Of a stretch of DNA of 64,000 bases, positions 36,178-44,716 are shown piece after piece. The notes beneath the pieces were generated by a model. That model was not told the origin of the DNA, made no database searches, and saw only the letters and a program-made list of their open reading frames with translations. Source of the DNA: JADGRA01 sp052143535 (lineage in GTDB: Bacteria > Myxococcota > Myxococcia > Myxococcales > Myxococcaceae); the NCBI GenBank assembly GCA_052143535.1, contig JBKQSS010000093.1, forward strand, positions 1 through 64,000, written 5' to 3'. How positions within the stretch are numbered: the stretch's first letter is position 1; each line of letters opens with the position of its first letter. A program made the translations under genes and the position numbers.

Positions 36178-37029
36178 ATGCACCTCTCGCCGCGAGTTGC
36201 CTTTCTGGTCGTCGCAGTGGGTTTATTGGCCGGCCCGGCGCGGGCTCAGGCGCCCACCAAGCTCGACCTCCCACGCCCCAGCCCGAACGGCACCACCAAA
36301 CAGACAGTGGGCCTGACCGAGCTCACCGTCACCTACTCGAGCCCAGCCGTGCACGGCCGCAAAATCTGGGGCACGGTGGTGCCCTACGATGAGGTGTGGC
36401 GAGCGGGCGCCAACGAGTGCACCAAACTGACTCTCAGCACCTCTGCCACCATCGAGGGAAAGCCGGTGGCGGCTGGGAGCTACTGTCTCTTCCTTTTGCC
36501 GACCAAGGCGGGGTGGACGTTCATCCTCAACAAGGACACCAGCCTCTCGGGCACCGACGGGTACAAGGCGGCGGACGACGTGCTGCGCGTTCCGGCGATG
36601 GCCACCACCATCCCGCTCCGCGAGCGACTGGCCTTCAGCGTCCTCGACTTCAGCGACGCAGCGGGCATGTTGGCCATGGAGTGGGACACCGTCCGCGTCG
36701 GGGTGAAATTCGAGCTGCCCACCCGAGCTACCGTGTTGGCGGAGATTCGGGCGCTGAAGACGGACGATTGGAGTCAATACAATCGCGCGGCGCGGTACCT
36801 ATTGGACGCGAAACTCGAGCCGTCTTACGCGATGGAGCTGGTCGACAAGTCCATCAAGCTCAAGGAAGACTGGTTCAACGATTGGACCAAGGCGCAGCTG
36901 TTGGCTGCCGCCGGCAACACCAAGCAAGCCTTGCCCCTGGCTCAGCGGGCTCAAGCACTCGGCCAGCAGTCGAAAAACTTCTTCTACGCCGCCGACGTGT
37001 CCAAGGCCATCGCCGACTGGAAGAAGTAG
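36178..37029 (+). CDS. DUF2911 domain-containing exported protein
   Basis: Exported protein of 283 residues. The signal peptide ends at GPARAQA (about residue 24). The DUF2911 domain occupies about 30-175: VTYSSPAVHGRKIWG, YDEVWRAGANECTKLTLST and AGSYCLFLLPTKAGWTFILN. The C-terminal 100 residues are helical and TPR-like (KTDDWSQYNRAARYLLDA, AGNTKQALPLAQRAQ). Function unknown; homologues are common in Bacteroidetes and myxobacteria. GGAG is 6 bases before ATG 36178. It converges on bshA with only 4 bases between the stops, though it is not part of that operon. Confidence 0.9.
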   Translation: MHLSPRVAFLVVAVGLLAGPARAQAPTKLDLPRPSPNGTTKQTVGLTELTVTYSSPAVHGRKIWGTVVPYDEVWRAGANECTKLTLSTSATIEGKPVAAGSYCLFLLPTKAGWTFILNKDTSLSGTDGYKAADDVLRVPAMATTIPLRERLAFSVLDFSDAAGMLAMEWDTVRVGVKFELPTRATVLAEIRALKTDDWSQYNRAARYLLDAKLEPSYAMELVDKSIKLKEDWFNDWTKAQLLAAAGNTKQALPLAQRAQALGQQSKNFFYAADVSKAIADWKK

Positions 37030-37033
37030 CGCG

Positions 37034-38206
37034 TCACCCAGCCGGAGGGAGGACCCGGTGGTAGAGAGCCTCGACCCGGGCCACCACCGGTTCCGGTTGG
37101 AAGCGGGCAAGCGCATCCCGTCGCGCAGCCCGCCCCATCGCCAGCCGTCGGGGCTCGTCGCTCAAGAGGTTGAGCACGGCCCCGGCAAGGGCCTTTGGCT
37201 CGCCGACCGGGACGAGCAGGCCAGTCTCCGAGTGGCGTACCACTTCTGGGACGCCGCCCACCCGGGTGGCCACCACCGGCACTCCCGACGCGAGGGCCTC
37301 GAGCGCAGCGAGGCCGAAGCTCTCTTGCTCGCTTGGTAGGAGAAACAGGTCCGCCTGAGCGAGGAGCCGCCCCATCTGAAGCTGTTCCCCGAGGAACGCC
37401 ACGTGGCCTGTCAACCCGAGGGAAGCGGTGAGCTTCTCGACCGCCGGCCGCTCGGGACCGTCCCCCACCAGCACCAGCGCGGCTGGCCGAATGCGGAGCA
37501 CCTCGGCGAGCGCGAGCACGGCATCTCCGACGCGCTTCACGGCCCGGAAATTGGAGGCATGCAAGAGGAGTCCCGGCCGGGCCTGCGCCTCCCAGGCGAG
37601 AGCTGGAAAGAGGCCGCGCAGCGCAGGTCGGTCATCTCCCGGGTGGAATTCAGCCGGGTCAACGAAGTTGGGCAGCACCTCGACATTCGTCGTTTCCGGC
37701 AATGACAGGTTTTCGAAGGTGGCGCGCCTCAGCCAGGCCGAGGGCGTCGTCACCGCGTCGCTGCGCAAAACGGCGTGTCGGGTGACGGCGGTGAGGGCCG
37801 GGTCTCCGACAATGCCGGTGACGTCTGTTCCGTGAAGCGTCGTGACGAGCCGTGGCGGCCGTCCTCCTTGGCGCGCCACCATGTCCTGGGCAAGCAGCGC
37901 GCTCGCGGCATGGGGGAGTGCATAGTGCACATGGAAGACGTCCAGGTGTTGCCGCAGCGCGACGTCTGCCATCTCACCGGCCAGTGCCAGTGCGTAAACT
38001 CCATTTTCCAGGGGCGGACGGGTGACGGGCGCGATGCGGTGCAGCACGCACGCGCCCCCGGTGTTCGCCAGACGCACCGGTAGCCCGGAGGAGAAGACGT
38101 GCACCAAGTGCCCTCGAGCAGCCAGCTTCAACGCCAGTTGCGAGGCGGCGACGCCGCTACCGCCAACCGTCGGGAAGCAGACGATGCCCACCGAGAGGGG
38201 GTTCAC
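37034..38206 (-). CDS. bshA: N-acetyl-alpha-D-glucosaminyl L-malate synthase BshA-like glycosyltransferase
   Basis: Retaining GT4 glycosyltransferase of 390 residues that in bacillithiol synthesis joins GlcNAc from UDP-GlcNAc to L-malate. The N-terminus VGIVCFPTVGGSGVAASQLA matches BshA, as do FHVHYALPHAASALLAQDM and LHGTDVTGIVGDPAL. The C-terminal nucleotide-sugar domain has LVGDGPERPAVE and the E-x7-E region EQESFGLAALEALASGVPVV. The length is the family norm (about 375-390). Its GTG start overlaps the bshC stop as GTGA, so the two are co-translated. Adjacent bshC makes the assignment strong, though related GT4 enzymes exist. Confidence 0.93.
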   Translation of the reverse strand: MNPLSVGIVCFPTVGGSGVAASQLALKLAARGHLVHVFSSGLPVRLANTGGACVLHRIAPVTRPPLENGVYALALAGEMADVALRQHLDVFHVHYALPHAASALLAQDMVARQGGRPPRLVTTLHGTDVTGIVGDPALTAVTRHAVLRSDAVTTPSAWLRRATFENLSLPETTNVEVLPNFVDPAEFHPGDDRPALRGLFPALAWEAQARPGLLLHASNFRAVKRVGDAVLALAEVLRIRPAALVLVGDGPERPAVEKLTASLGLTGHVAFLGEQLQMGRLLAQADLFLLPSEQESFGLAALEALASGVPVVATRVGGVPEVVRHSETGLLVPVGEPKALAGAVLNLLSDEPRRLAMGRAARRDALARFQPEPVVARVEALYHRVLPPAG

Positions 38207-39807
38207 AGCTCGAGGCTCCGGACGTCGGCCGACAGCGGGCGCGCGGCCTCGACCAGTGCTGTCACGAGGGCACGGGGACCGACGGCCGCCGCCGGCCCGG
38301 GGAAGGCGTAGACGCGCTCCTGAGGCACTCCGCCAGGGCGCAGAGCGGTGAAGAGCTGCTCCAGGCGCTGAGCGACGACTCTGTCCTGCCCGAGCGCAGC
38401 GCGGTCTAGCCGGGCGACGAGCTTCTCAACGCCGTAGGCGACGTGGTTTCGCGTCTTGCGGACGTTTCGCTCGAGCCTCGGCTCGAGGCGGACGGCGTGG
38501 GGAAGCAGCGCTTCGAGCTCGCGTTCGAGCGGACCAAGCAGTCGCGCTCGAAGCCACTGCGCCGGTGGCAGCCAGGTCGGGCGGACCTGCACCTGGGCGG
38601 TGACCTCCTCCCGCGCGCGGTCGGCGTCCTCCGGGCGAAGGCCCAGGCGCTCGAGCAGTTGCCGCGTACCCTCGTCCACCAGGCGGAAGCGCGCACGGGG
38701 GGCCACCATCGGGAGCGAGAGCCCGAAGAGGCTGTAGAGAGGGGGCAGTTGGGCAAAGTAGGCGCACTCAGCTGGTCCGCCAATGTAAGCGGCCGTTGGC
38801 AAGAGGGTGTCTTGCACCAAAGGGCGCAGCAACGCGGAGGTGCTGAAGCAAAGGGGGTCCTGCTCGAGGCAAGCGAACAACTCGGCGCGGGTCAGCGTCC
38901 CCTTGGGGGTACAGAAGCTCGAGCCTACGGCCTCCAGGCGGTAGCGAGGCCCGGCTGGCCCGCGTGGATGGAAAAAGGCCAGCGAGGCGTCGGGACGGGT
39001 ATGCACTTGCTCGGCGAAGCCCTGCTCGGCGAGGGCCTGTGTCCTGTCTTTGAGTGCTGCCGAAATCTCCTCGTGCTGGCTGATGGCGCGGTGCAGCACC
39101 GGCGTTGCGAGGCGCGCCATGGCAGGGGTGCGCGGGTCGAGGAGAACGAGGCCCTCGTCGGCAAAGAGCTCGGCCAGGACGCCGGCGAAGGCGGCTCCGG
39201 GCGCTGAGCCGGCGCGGTAATGGCGCGCGATCAGGCTGCTCACAGCGGTGCCGTGCGGGAGTGACTCGAGGACGTCCGAGAGTGCGGCCGTGAGCCCGTC
39301 CACCTCCGAGGGCAGCGTCCGCTGGGCCAGAGAGACGCGTGCCTGCTCCGGTGTTTCGGCGGGGAGCTCGAAGGCAGCCTGTCGTCCCGCTGGCAGAAGC
39401 ACCTGCGCCCGCGCAATCTCCGCCCAGTCGTGGTCTTCGGTTTGCAGCCAGAAGAGTGGGATGCAGGGCCGCCCATGCCGCGCGGAAAGCCAGCGCGCGC
39501 GTGCCACCACCGTGGCCGCCTTGTACAGCGTGTACAGCGGCCCGAGGAAGAGGCCAACCTGCTGGCCGGTCACCACGACGGGAGCCCCTGCGCGTGCCAG
39601 AAGCGCGAGGCTCCGCTCACGGGCCTTCGAGGGTGGAAGTTCGGCCGCTTGGCGTTGGAGCTCCTCGACGAGGCCGTCCGCCGGCCGGCGCTCGGCAGCG
39701 CGCTGGAAGGCATCGTCCCATGCCTCCTCGTCGAGCGGCCGCACGGGCAGCAAAGCCCGGGCCGCCGAGTCTCCCTGAATGAAGGAGGCGAAAAAGTCGA
39801 AAGCCAT
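38203..39807 (-). CDS. bshC: Bacillithiol biosynthesis cysteine-adding enzyme BshC
   Basis: Putative cysteine ligase of about 534 residues that adds cysteine to glucosaminyl-malate in the last step of bacillithiol synthesis. Diagnostic parts are VVVTGQQVGLFLGPLYTLYK, PLFWLQTEDHDWAE (close to the family PVFWMATEDHD), a helical insert and the C-terminal coiled coil around NVRKTRNHVAYGVEKL. Length matches the family (about 530-540). Start: ATG 39807 is used; TTG 39819, four codons upstream, has GGAGG 10 bases before it and is a serious alternative. It is first in the bshC-bshA operon and diverges from the PIG-L hydrolase gene over 43 bases. Confidence 0.93.
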   Translation of the reverse strand: MAFDFFASFIQGDSAARALLPVRPLDEEAWDDAFQRAAERRPADGLVEELQRQAAELPPSKARERSLALLARAGAPVVVTGQQVGLFLGPLYTLYKAATVVARARWLSARHGRPCIPLFWLQTEDHDWAEIARAQVLLPAGRQAAFELPAETPEQARVSLAQRTLPSEVDGLTAALSDVLESLPHGTAVSSLIARHYRAGSAPGAAFAGVLAELFADEGLVLLDPRTPAMARLATPVLHRAISQHEEISAALKDRTQALAEQGFAEQVHTRPDASLAFFHPRGPAGPRYRLEAVGSSFCTPKGTLTRAELFACLEQDPLCFSTSALLRPLVQDTLLPTAAYIGGPAECAYFAQLPPLYSLFGLSLPMVAPRARFRLVDEGTRQLLERLGLRPEDADRAREEVTAQVQVRPTWLPPAQWLRARLLGPLERELEALLPHAVRLEPRLERNVRKTRNHVAYGVEKLVARLDRAALGQDRVVAQRLEQLFTALRPGGVPQERVYAFPGPAAAVGPRALVTALVEAARPLSADVRSLEL

Positions 39808-39850
39808 GCGAAGGTCCAACGTAACAGTGCCTCCGAGAACGTCCTACTGC

Positions 39851-42322
39851 ATGCGCCCACTCCCTGGTGTCTTCGTGGCCCTCACCTTGCTCCTCTCTAC
39901 TGCCGGTGCCGAGCCGGCATTGCGCCCCGCACAGCCCGACGGCGCTCATTTGGAGCGCTTGCTGGACCGATTGCTGGTGGTGGGCAACGTCCTGTACGTC
40001 GCCGCCCACCCGGATGACGAGAACACCCGGCTGCTCGCTTACCTTTCTAACGGCATGCTTTTGCGCACCGGGTACCTGTCGGTAACGCGTGGCGACGGCG
40101 GCCAAAACCTCATCGGACCGGAGCTGGGGCCGGCCCTGGGCCTCATCCGTACCCAAGAGCTGCTCGCGGCGCGCACCATGGACGGCGCCGAGCAGCTCTT
40201 CACCCGGGCCCGTGACTTCGGCTTCTCGAAGAGCCCAGAGGAGTCGCTTGCCATCTGGGGGCACGACGCAGTGCTCGCCGACACCGTGCTGGCCATCCGC
40301 CGCTTTCGGCCCGACGTGGTGATGACGCGGTTTCCCACCGGCAAGCTGGAGACGCACGGACAACACACCGCCTCCGCCCAGTTGGCGGTGGAGGCGGTGG
40401 CCCTATCCGCGGACCCGGCCTACATGCCTGACGCCGAGCACCGGCGTCTCGGCCCTTGGAAAGTGACGCGGGTGGTGTGGAACCAGTTTGCTGGCTTTGG
40501 CGCGACCGAGCAGGAACTGGCGGGCTCTCCGCACATCGACGCGGGGGCCTATGACCCGTGGCTCGGACTCTCATACGGGGAGCTGGCTGCCGACAGCCGC
40601 AGCAACCACAAGAGCCAGGGCTTCGGAGCGCCGCGCCGACGCGGCCCAAATCTCGAATTCTTCAAGTGGTTAGGCGGCGAGCCGATGAAAAGCTCGCCCT
40701 TCGACGGAGTGGTGCTCGACTGGTCACGTGTCCCGGGCACAGAGCGGTTGGTGGCCGAGTTAAGGCGCGCGCGTGCCGCATTCCGGGCTGCGACGCCCGA
40801 GGCTTCGCTACCGGGGCTACTCGCTGCAAGGGCAGAGCTGCTTCGACTTCCGCACAACCCTTGGAAAGCGCAAAAGCTGGCTGAAATCGAGCAGGCCATC
40901 CTCGGCTGTGCTGGGTTGTTCGCAGAAGTGGTGGCCGACCGGCCGAGCGCGTCCCCCGGTGCCAGCCTCCCAGTGACGGTGACCGCGCTGCTTCGCCGCC
41001 CGGCGCAGGTATCGCTCAAGGAAGTCCGTGTCGCAGGACAGTCCTTTAGGACGGGCCGAGCCCTCGAAACGGGCCAGCCCTTCGAGCTCAAAGAGACGCT
41101 CAGCGTGCCCGCTGACGCGCGACTCAGTAATCCGGCGTGGCTCGAGTTGCCGGCGAGCCCAGGGCTGTACCCGCTGCGCGACCCGGCGCTCATCGGGCTT
41201 CCCGAAGAGGCAGCCCCGGTCGAGGCCGAGCTGGTGTTTGGCTTTGGCGAGCAGTCGCTGGCGGTACGGCGCCCGGTCACCTACAAATGGGTGGACCCAG
41301 TGCAGGGGGAGCGCTACCGGCGGCTCGAGGTGCTTCCGGCAGTGACGGTCGACGCGGTGGGCTCGCTGCTGGTGTTCCCGGACGCGGCCGCCAAAGAGCT
41401 AAAGGTCACCCTGCGCAGCGTGGCCGGCGCGTCGGGAACCCTCGCCCTCGAAGTGCCCTCGGGCTTTGCCGTCACTCCGCCAAGTGCCCCCTTCGCGCTC
41501 GAGAAGGATGGGGAGGTGACGCTGGCCTTCCGCATCCAGCCTCCCAAGCAGCCCACGACTGGGCTGTTGCGTGCAGTGGCAACGGTGGGAGGCAAGCGTT
41601 TCGAGCGAGGCCTCCGGCGCATCGACTATGCGCACATCCCCATCCAGACCTGGCTTCCTGCTGCCGAGGTGAGGCTGACGCGCGTGGACGTGCGTCACGC
41701 CCGTCGACGCGTTGGGTACGTTCCCGGCCCGGGGGACGAGGTCCCGGAGGCGCTGCGGCAGGCTGGGTATGACGTCACTCCAATCACACTGGCTGAACTG
41801 GCCGACGTGTCGGTGGCGCGCTTCGACGCCGTGGTCTTCGGAGTCCGTGCCTTCAACGTCGAGCCGCGGCTGTCCGCGCTGCACGAAAAGCTGATGGCCT
41901 ACGTCGAAGCGGGGGGCACCATCGTCGTCCAGTACAACACCACCAGCTGGCCCTCCTCCGGGCCGCCCGCTCTCGGCCCGTTTCCTTTCACCATTGGCCA
42001 TGGCCGGGTCACCGACGAGGGTGCGGCGGTGACGTCGACTCCAAATTCGGTGCTCACCACGCCGAATCAGATTGGCCCGGACGATTGGAAGGCCTGGGTA
42101 CAGGAGCGGGGTCTGTACTTCGCGGAGACCTGGGACGACCACTACGCGGTGCCGCTGTCGATGCATGACCCGGGAGAGCGGCCGCTCCGAGGCTCGTTGC
42201 TCATCGCACAGGTGGGGAAAGGAGTTTTCATTTACACCGGGCTCTCCTTTTTCCGGCAGCTGCCGGCCGGCGTTCCTGGCGCCTTCCGACTCTTCGCAAA
42301 CCTCCTCGACCATGCCGGCTGA
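39851..42322 (+). CDS. Large exported PIG-L/LmbE family deacetylase-like protein
   Basis: Exported protein of 823 residues. A signal peptide (residues 1-20) leads to a PIG-L/LmbE domain (about 40-300) with the zinc motif AHPDDE at 52-57, TRGDGGQN, TRFPTGKLETHGQHTASA and a typical TQELLAARTMDG helix. The next 300 residues include NPCBM/Ig-like beta-sandwiches. The last 200 are a glutamine amidotransferase-like domain (GPGDEVPEALRQAGYDVTPI, YVEAGGTIVVQYNTTS). The usual bacillithiol deacetylase BshB is a cytoplasmic protein of about 230 residues, so this exported form is a different enzyme. Position beside bshC-bshA and before a symporter suggests hydrolysis of an amide or acetylated amino-sugar outside the cytoplasm; that is inference. 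Confidence 0.9.
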   Translation: MRPLPGVFVALTLLLSTAGAEPALRPAQPDGAHLERLLDRLLVVGNVLYVAAHPDDENTRLLAYLSNGMLLRTGYLSVTRGDGGQNLIGPELGPALGLIRTQELLAARTMDGAEQLFTRARDFGFSKSPEESLAIWGHDAVLADTVLAIRRFRPDVVMTRFPTGKLETHGQHTASAQLAVEAVALSADPAYMPDAEHRRLGPWKVTRVVWNQFAGFGATEQELAGSPHIDAGAYDPWLGLSYGELAADSRSNHKSQGFGAPRRRGPNLEFFKWLGGEPMKSSPFDGVVLDWSRVPGTERLVAELRRARAAFRAATPEASLPGLLAARAELLRLPHNPWKAQKLAEIEQAILGCAGLFAEVVADRPSASPGASLPVTVTALLRRPAQVSLKEVRVAGQSFRTGRALETGQPFELKETLSVPADARLSNPAWLELPASPGLYPLRDPALIGLPEEAAPVEAELVFGFGEQSLAVRRPVTYKWVDPVQGERYRRLEVLPAVTVDAVGSLLVFPDAAAKELKVTLRSVAGASGTLALEVPSGFAVTPPSAPFALEKDGEVTLAFRIQPPKQPTTGLLRAVATVGGKRFERGLRRIDYAHIPIQTWLPAAEVRLTRVDVRHARRRVGYVPGPGDEVPEALRQAGYDVTPITLAELADVSVARFDAVVFGVRAFNVEPRLSALHEKLMAYVEAGGTIVVQYNTTSWPSSGPPALGPFPFTIGHGRVTDEGAAVTSTPNSVLTTPNQIGPDDWKAWVQERGLYFAETWDDHYAVPLSMHDPGERPLRGSLLIAQVGKGVFIYTGLSFFRQLPAGVPGAFRLFANLLDHAG

Positions 42323-42461
42323 GGGGCCGGCCGCGGCGCCGGGGCCGGTGGACGACATTCCTCCGCCGCTCGGCACCTGGCGACGTCTCTATGCGGTGGT
42401 GCTGGGGGTGCTGGTGTTGGAGATAGTCCTGCTCGCACTTCTGGCGAGGGCCTTCGGGTGA
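42312..42461 (+). CDS. 49-residue single-pass membrane microprotein between hydrolase and symporter
   Basis: A short gene that is easy to miss. The start ATG overlaps the last 11 bases of the hydrolase gene, and its TGA overlaps the GTG start of the symporter gene as GTGA. The N-terminal 22 residues are Pro/Ala-rich with a conserved-looking PPPLGTWRRLYAVVLG, followed by a single hydrophobic helix (YAVVLGVLVLEIVLLALLAR). Positively charged WRR at the start of the helix places the N-terminus in the cytoplasm. The double overlap implies translational coupling and 1:1 production with the symporter, so it may be an accessory subunit. I know of similar short proteins near symporters in other phyla, from memory only. 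Confidence 0.72.
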   Translation: MPAEGPAAAPGPVDDIPPPLGTWRRLYAVVLGVLVLEIVLLALLARAFG

Positions 42462-44161
42462 GCGCGCTCGACTGGGTGGTGTTGGCTTCGACCCTGTTGG
42501 GGATTGTCGTCTATGGCAGTTGGAAGAGTCGCAGGGTGCACACCACCGAGTCCTTTCTGCGTGCCGGGAAGGACCTCCGCTGGTGGACCATCGGCTTGTC
42601 GGTCATCGCCACCCAGGCCAGCGCCATCACCTTTCTCTCCGTCCCAGGGCAGGGTTACCAGGACGGGCTTGGCTTCGTTCAGTTCTACTTCGGGCTGCCG
42701 CTGGCGATGGTCATCCTCTCGGCGGTCATCCTTCCCATTTACCACCGGCTGCACCTCTACACGGCCTACCAGTACCTCGAGCAGCGCTTCGACCGAAGGA
42801 CGCGGCAATTCACCGCGCTTCTCTTCTTGGTGTCGCGCGGGTTGGCGTCGGGACTCGCCATCTACGCGCCGGCGCTGGTGCTGTCCGCGGTGCTCGGCTG
42901 GCCTGCCCTCTGGACAAACTTTGTCCTGGGCGCGACCACCATCGTCTACACAGTGCTCGGTGGAAGTCGGGCCGTGAGCCGCACCCAGTCTGCGCAAATG
43001 GCGCTCATTTCAGTGGGCCTTGTGGCCGCGCTGGCCATCGCGGTCATGCGGCTTCCATCGGGGGTGTCCTTGGGCCAGGCCCTGTCGGTGGCCGGAACGC
43101 TGGGCAAGCTCAAGGGCGTCGACTTCTCGCTGCGCTTCGACACCCGCTACACGCTCTGGTCGGGGCTTCTGGGCGGCCTCTTCGTTCAATTGGCCTACTT
43201 CGGGACCGACCAGTCTCAGGTGCAGCGCTACCTGGCCGGCGGACCGCTGGCTGAGAGCCGGCTTGGGCTGTTGATGAATGGGTTACTGAAGGTGCCGATG
43301 CAGCTCTTCATCCTCTTCATCGGGGTGATGGTTTTCGTCTTCTACCAGCTCAGTCCGCCTCCGCTTTTCTTCAACCGGACCGCGTGGGAGGGAGCGCGAG
43401 CCCGGGACGGAGCTGCGGTGGCGCGGCTGGAGCAGGCCCACACAGCGGCGTTTGCCGAGCAGCGTGCCGCCATCGACCGTGTCCTCGCGCCAGGAGCCGA
43501 CCCCCAAGCAGTGGCGGCGGCACGCTCGGAGCTGAGCGCCGACCAGGCGCGACTGACCGGCCTGCGCAAGGAGGCTGGCGCGCTGGTGGCGAGCACCTTG
43601 CCCGGTGCCGACGCGAAGGACTCGGACTTCATTTTTCTCCGCTTTGTCCTGGACCACTTTCCTCGGGGGCTGATTGGGCTGTTGGTGGCGCTCATCCTTT
43701 CTGCCGCCATGTCGGCCAACTCCGCGGCGCTCTCCTCACTCGGCGCGACGACGGTGGTGGACTTCTACCGCCCGCGTTTCCCGGGAGCGAGCGACCGTCA
43801 GACGTTGCTCGTGGCCCGGCTCGCGACCGCTGGCTGGGGCTTGCTGGCAGTGGGCTTCGCCGCCTTCGCCGCGCTCCTCGACAACCTCATCCAGGCGGTC
43901 AACATTCTCGGCTCCCTCTTTTACGGGCCGATGCTGGGCGTCTTCCTCGTCGGCTTCTTTCTGACGCGGGTGGGAGGCCGCGCCGCCTTCTGGGCCACGG
44001 TGTGCGGCGAGGCCGCGGTGCTCGCGGCGGCGGCCTTCGGACGGGTGGGCTTCCTCTGGTACAACGTCCTCGGCTGCCTGTTGGTGGTGGGGCTTGCGCC
44101 CTTGCTGCAGCTGGGGATGCCTGCGGCGCCACCCCGGCCAAATGGCCCAGCAGCCGGATGA
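42458..44161 (+). CDS. Sodium:solute symporter (SSS) family transporter
   Basis: Inner-membrane carrier of 567 residues with about 13 helices in the LeuT-like fold. Key parts are FLRAGKDLRWWTIGLSVIAT, ITFLSVPGQGYQDGLGFVQF, TDQSQVQRYLAG (SSS signature) and LILSAAMSANSAALSSLGAT, the helix 8 sodium-site region. Between helices 8 and 9 lies a soluble helical insert (about residues 305-385) with heptad character. The substrate is unknown; genomic context suggests a sugar- or amide-like product of the preceding hydrolase. The GTG start overlaps the microprotein stop, so the three genes from 39851 are one operon. Confidence 0.93.
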   Translation: MSALDWVVLASTLLGIVVYGSWKSRRVHTTESFLRAGKDLRWWTIGLSVIATQASAITFLSVPGQGYQDGLGFVQFYFGLPLAMVILSAVILPIYHRLHLYTAYQYLEQRFDRRTRQFTALLFLVSRGLASGLAIYAPALVLSAVLGWPALWTNFVLGATTIVYTVLGGSRAVSRTQSAQMALISVGLVAALAIAVMRLPSGVSLGQALSVAGTLGKLKGVDFSLRFDTRYTLWSGLLGGLFVQLAYFGTDQSQVQRYLAGGPLAESRLGLLMNGLLKVPMQLFILFIGVMVFVFYQLSPPPLFFNRTAWEGARARDGAAVARLEQAHTAAFAEQRAAIDRVLAPGADPQAVAAARSELSADQARLTGLRKEAGALVASTLPGADAKDSDFIFLRFVLDHFPRGLIGLLVALILSAAMSANSAALSSLGATTVVDFYRPRFPGASDRQTLLVARLATAGWGLLAVGFAAFAALLDNLIQAVNILGSLFYGPMLGVFLVGFFLTRVGGRAAFWATVCGEAAVLAAAAFGRVGFLWYNVLGCLLVVGLAPLLQLGMPAAPPRPNGPAAG

Positions 44162-44174
44162 GCGGGCGTCGTCT

Positions 44175-44630
44175 TTAGGCCGCCGGGCGCAGCACGCCGA
44201 GCACCGCCGCCTGGCCGAGCGCGGGCGCCACGCCGAGCCAGTCGCGGAGAATGGCGCTGTAGAGGCTACGGAAGTCTGTGCTGGAGGGCACGTCGCCTTC
44301 CATCAGTGCATCCAAGCGGGGCAGCCGGCCGTCGAGGCCGCCCACCACGCGCTCGCCGGCGAGGAAGGCGACGCTTCCAGCGCCGTGGTCGGTTCCCCCG
44401 CTGGCGTTCTCCCGGGCGCGGCGGCCGAATTCCGAGTACGTCATGACCACCAGCCGGCTGCCAGAGCCGTGCTCCGCGGCATCATCGAGAAGCGCACTCA
44501 CCCCCTCGGACAGCTGCTGAAGCAGCGGCGCGTGCTGGCGCTTCTGGTTGGCATGGGTGTCGAAGCCGCCCAGCGTCAGGTGAAACGCGGACCCCGAGCG
44601 ACGCCGCCATCCGCTGGCCGACCCGCGCCA
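44175..44630 (-). pseudogene. DUF1501 family protein, C-terminal remnant
   Basis: Only the last 150 or so residues of a DUF1501 (sulfatase-like secreted) protein remain. AFHLTLGGFDTHANQKRQHA, RLVVMTYSEFGRRARENASG and TDHGAGSVAFLAGERVVGG are strongly conserved in this family, whose members are usually 400-470 residues with a Tat signal. Upstream of about 44630 the frame carries only low-complexity, non-homologous codons and no export signal, and a run of eight C lies near 44655. It looks like a truncated leftover; the rest of the gene is not seen elsewhere in the window. It converges on the symporter gene. Confidence 0.75.
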
Positions 44631-44716
44631 GTCCGGGCCCCTTATTCCCCCCCCCGTCGTTGCTCCGCCCTCTAGGCCGCTGGAGGCTTTAGCTCCAAGG
44701 GGCCCGTTGGGGCAGG

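Noticed and set aside
39851..42322. Calling the PIG-L protein BshB
   Set aside because: It has a signal peptide, is more than three times the BshB length and carries extra C-terminal domains, so position next to bshC-bshA alone is not enough.
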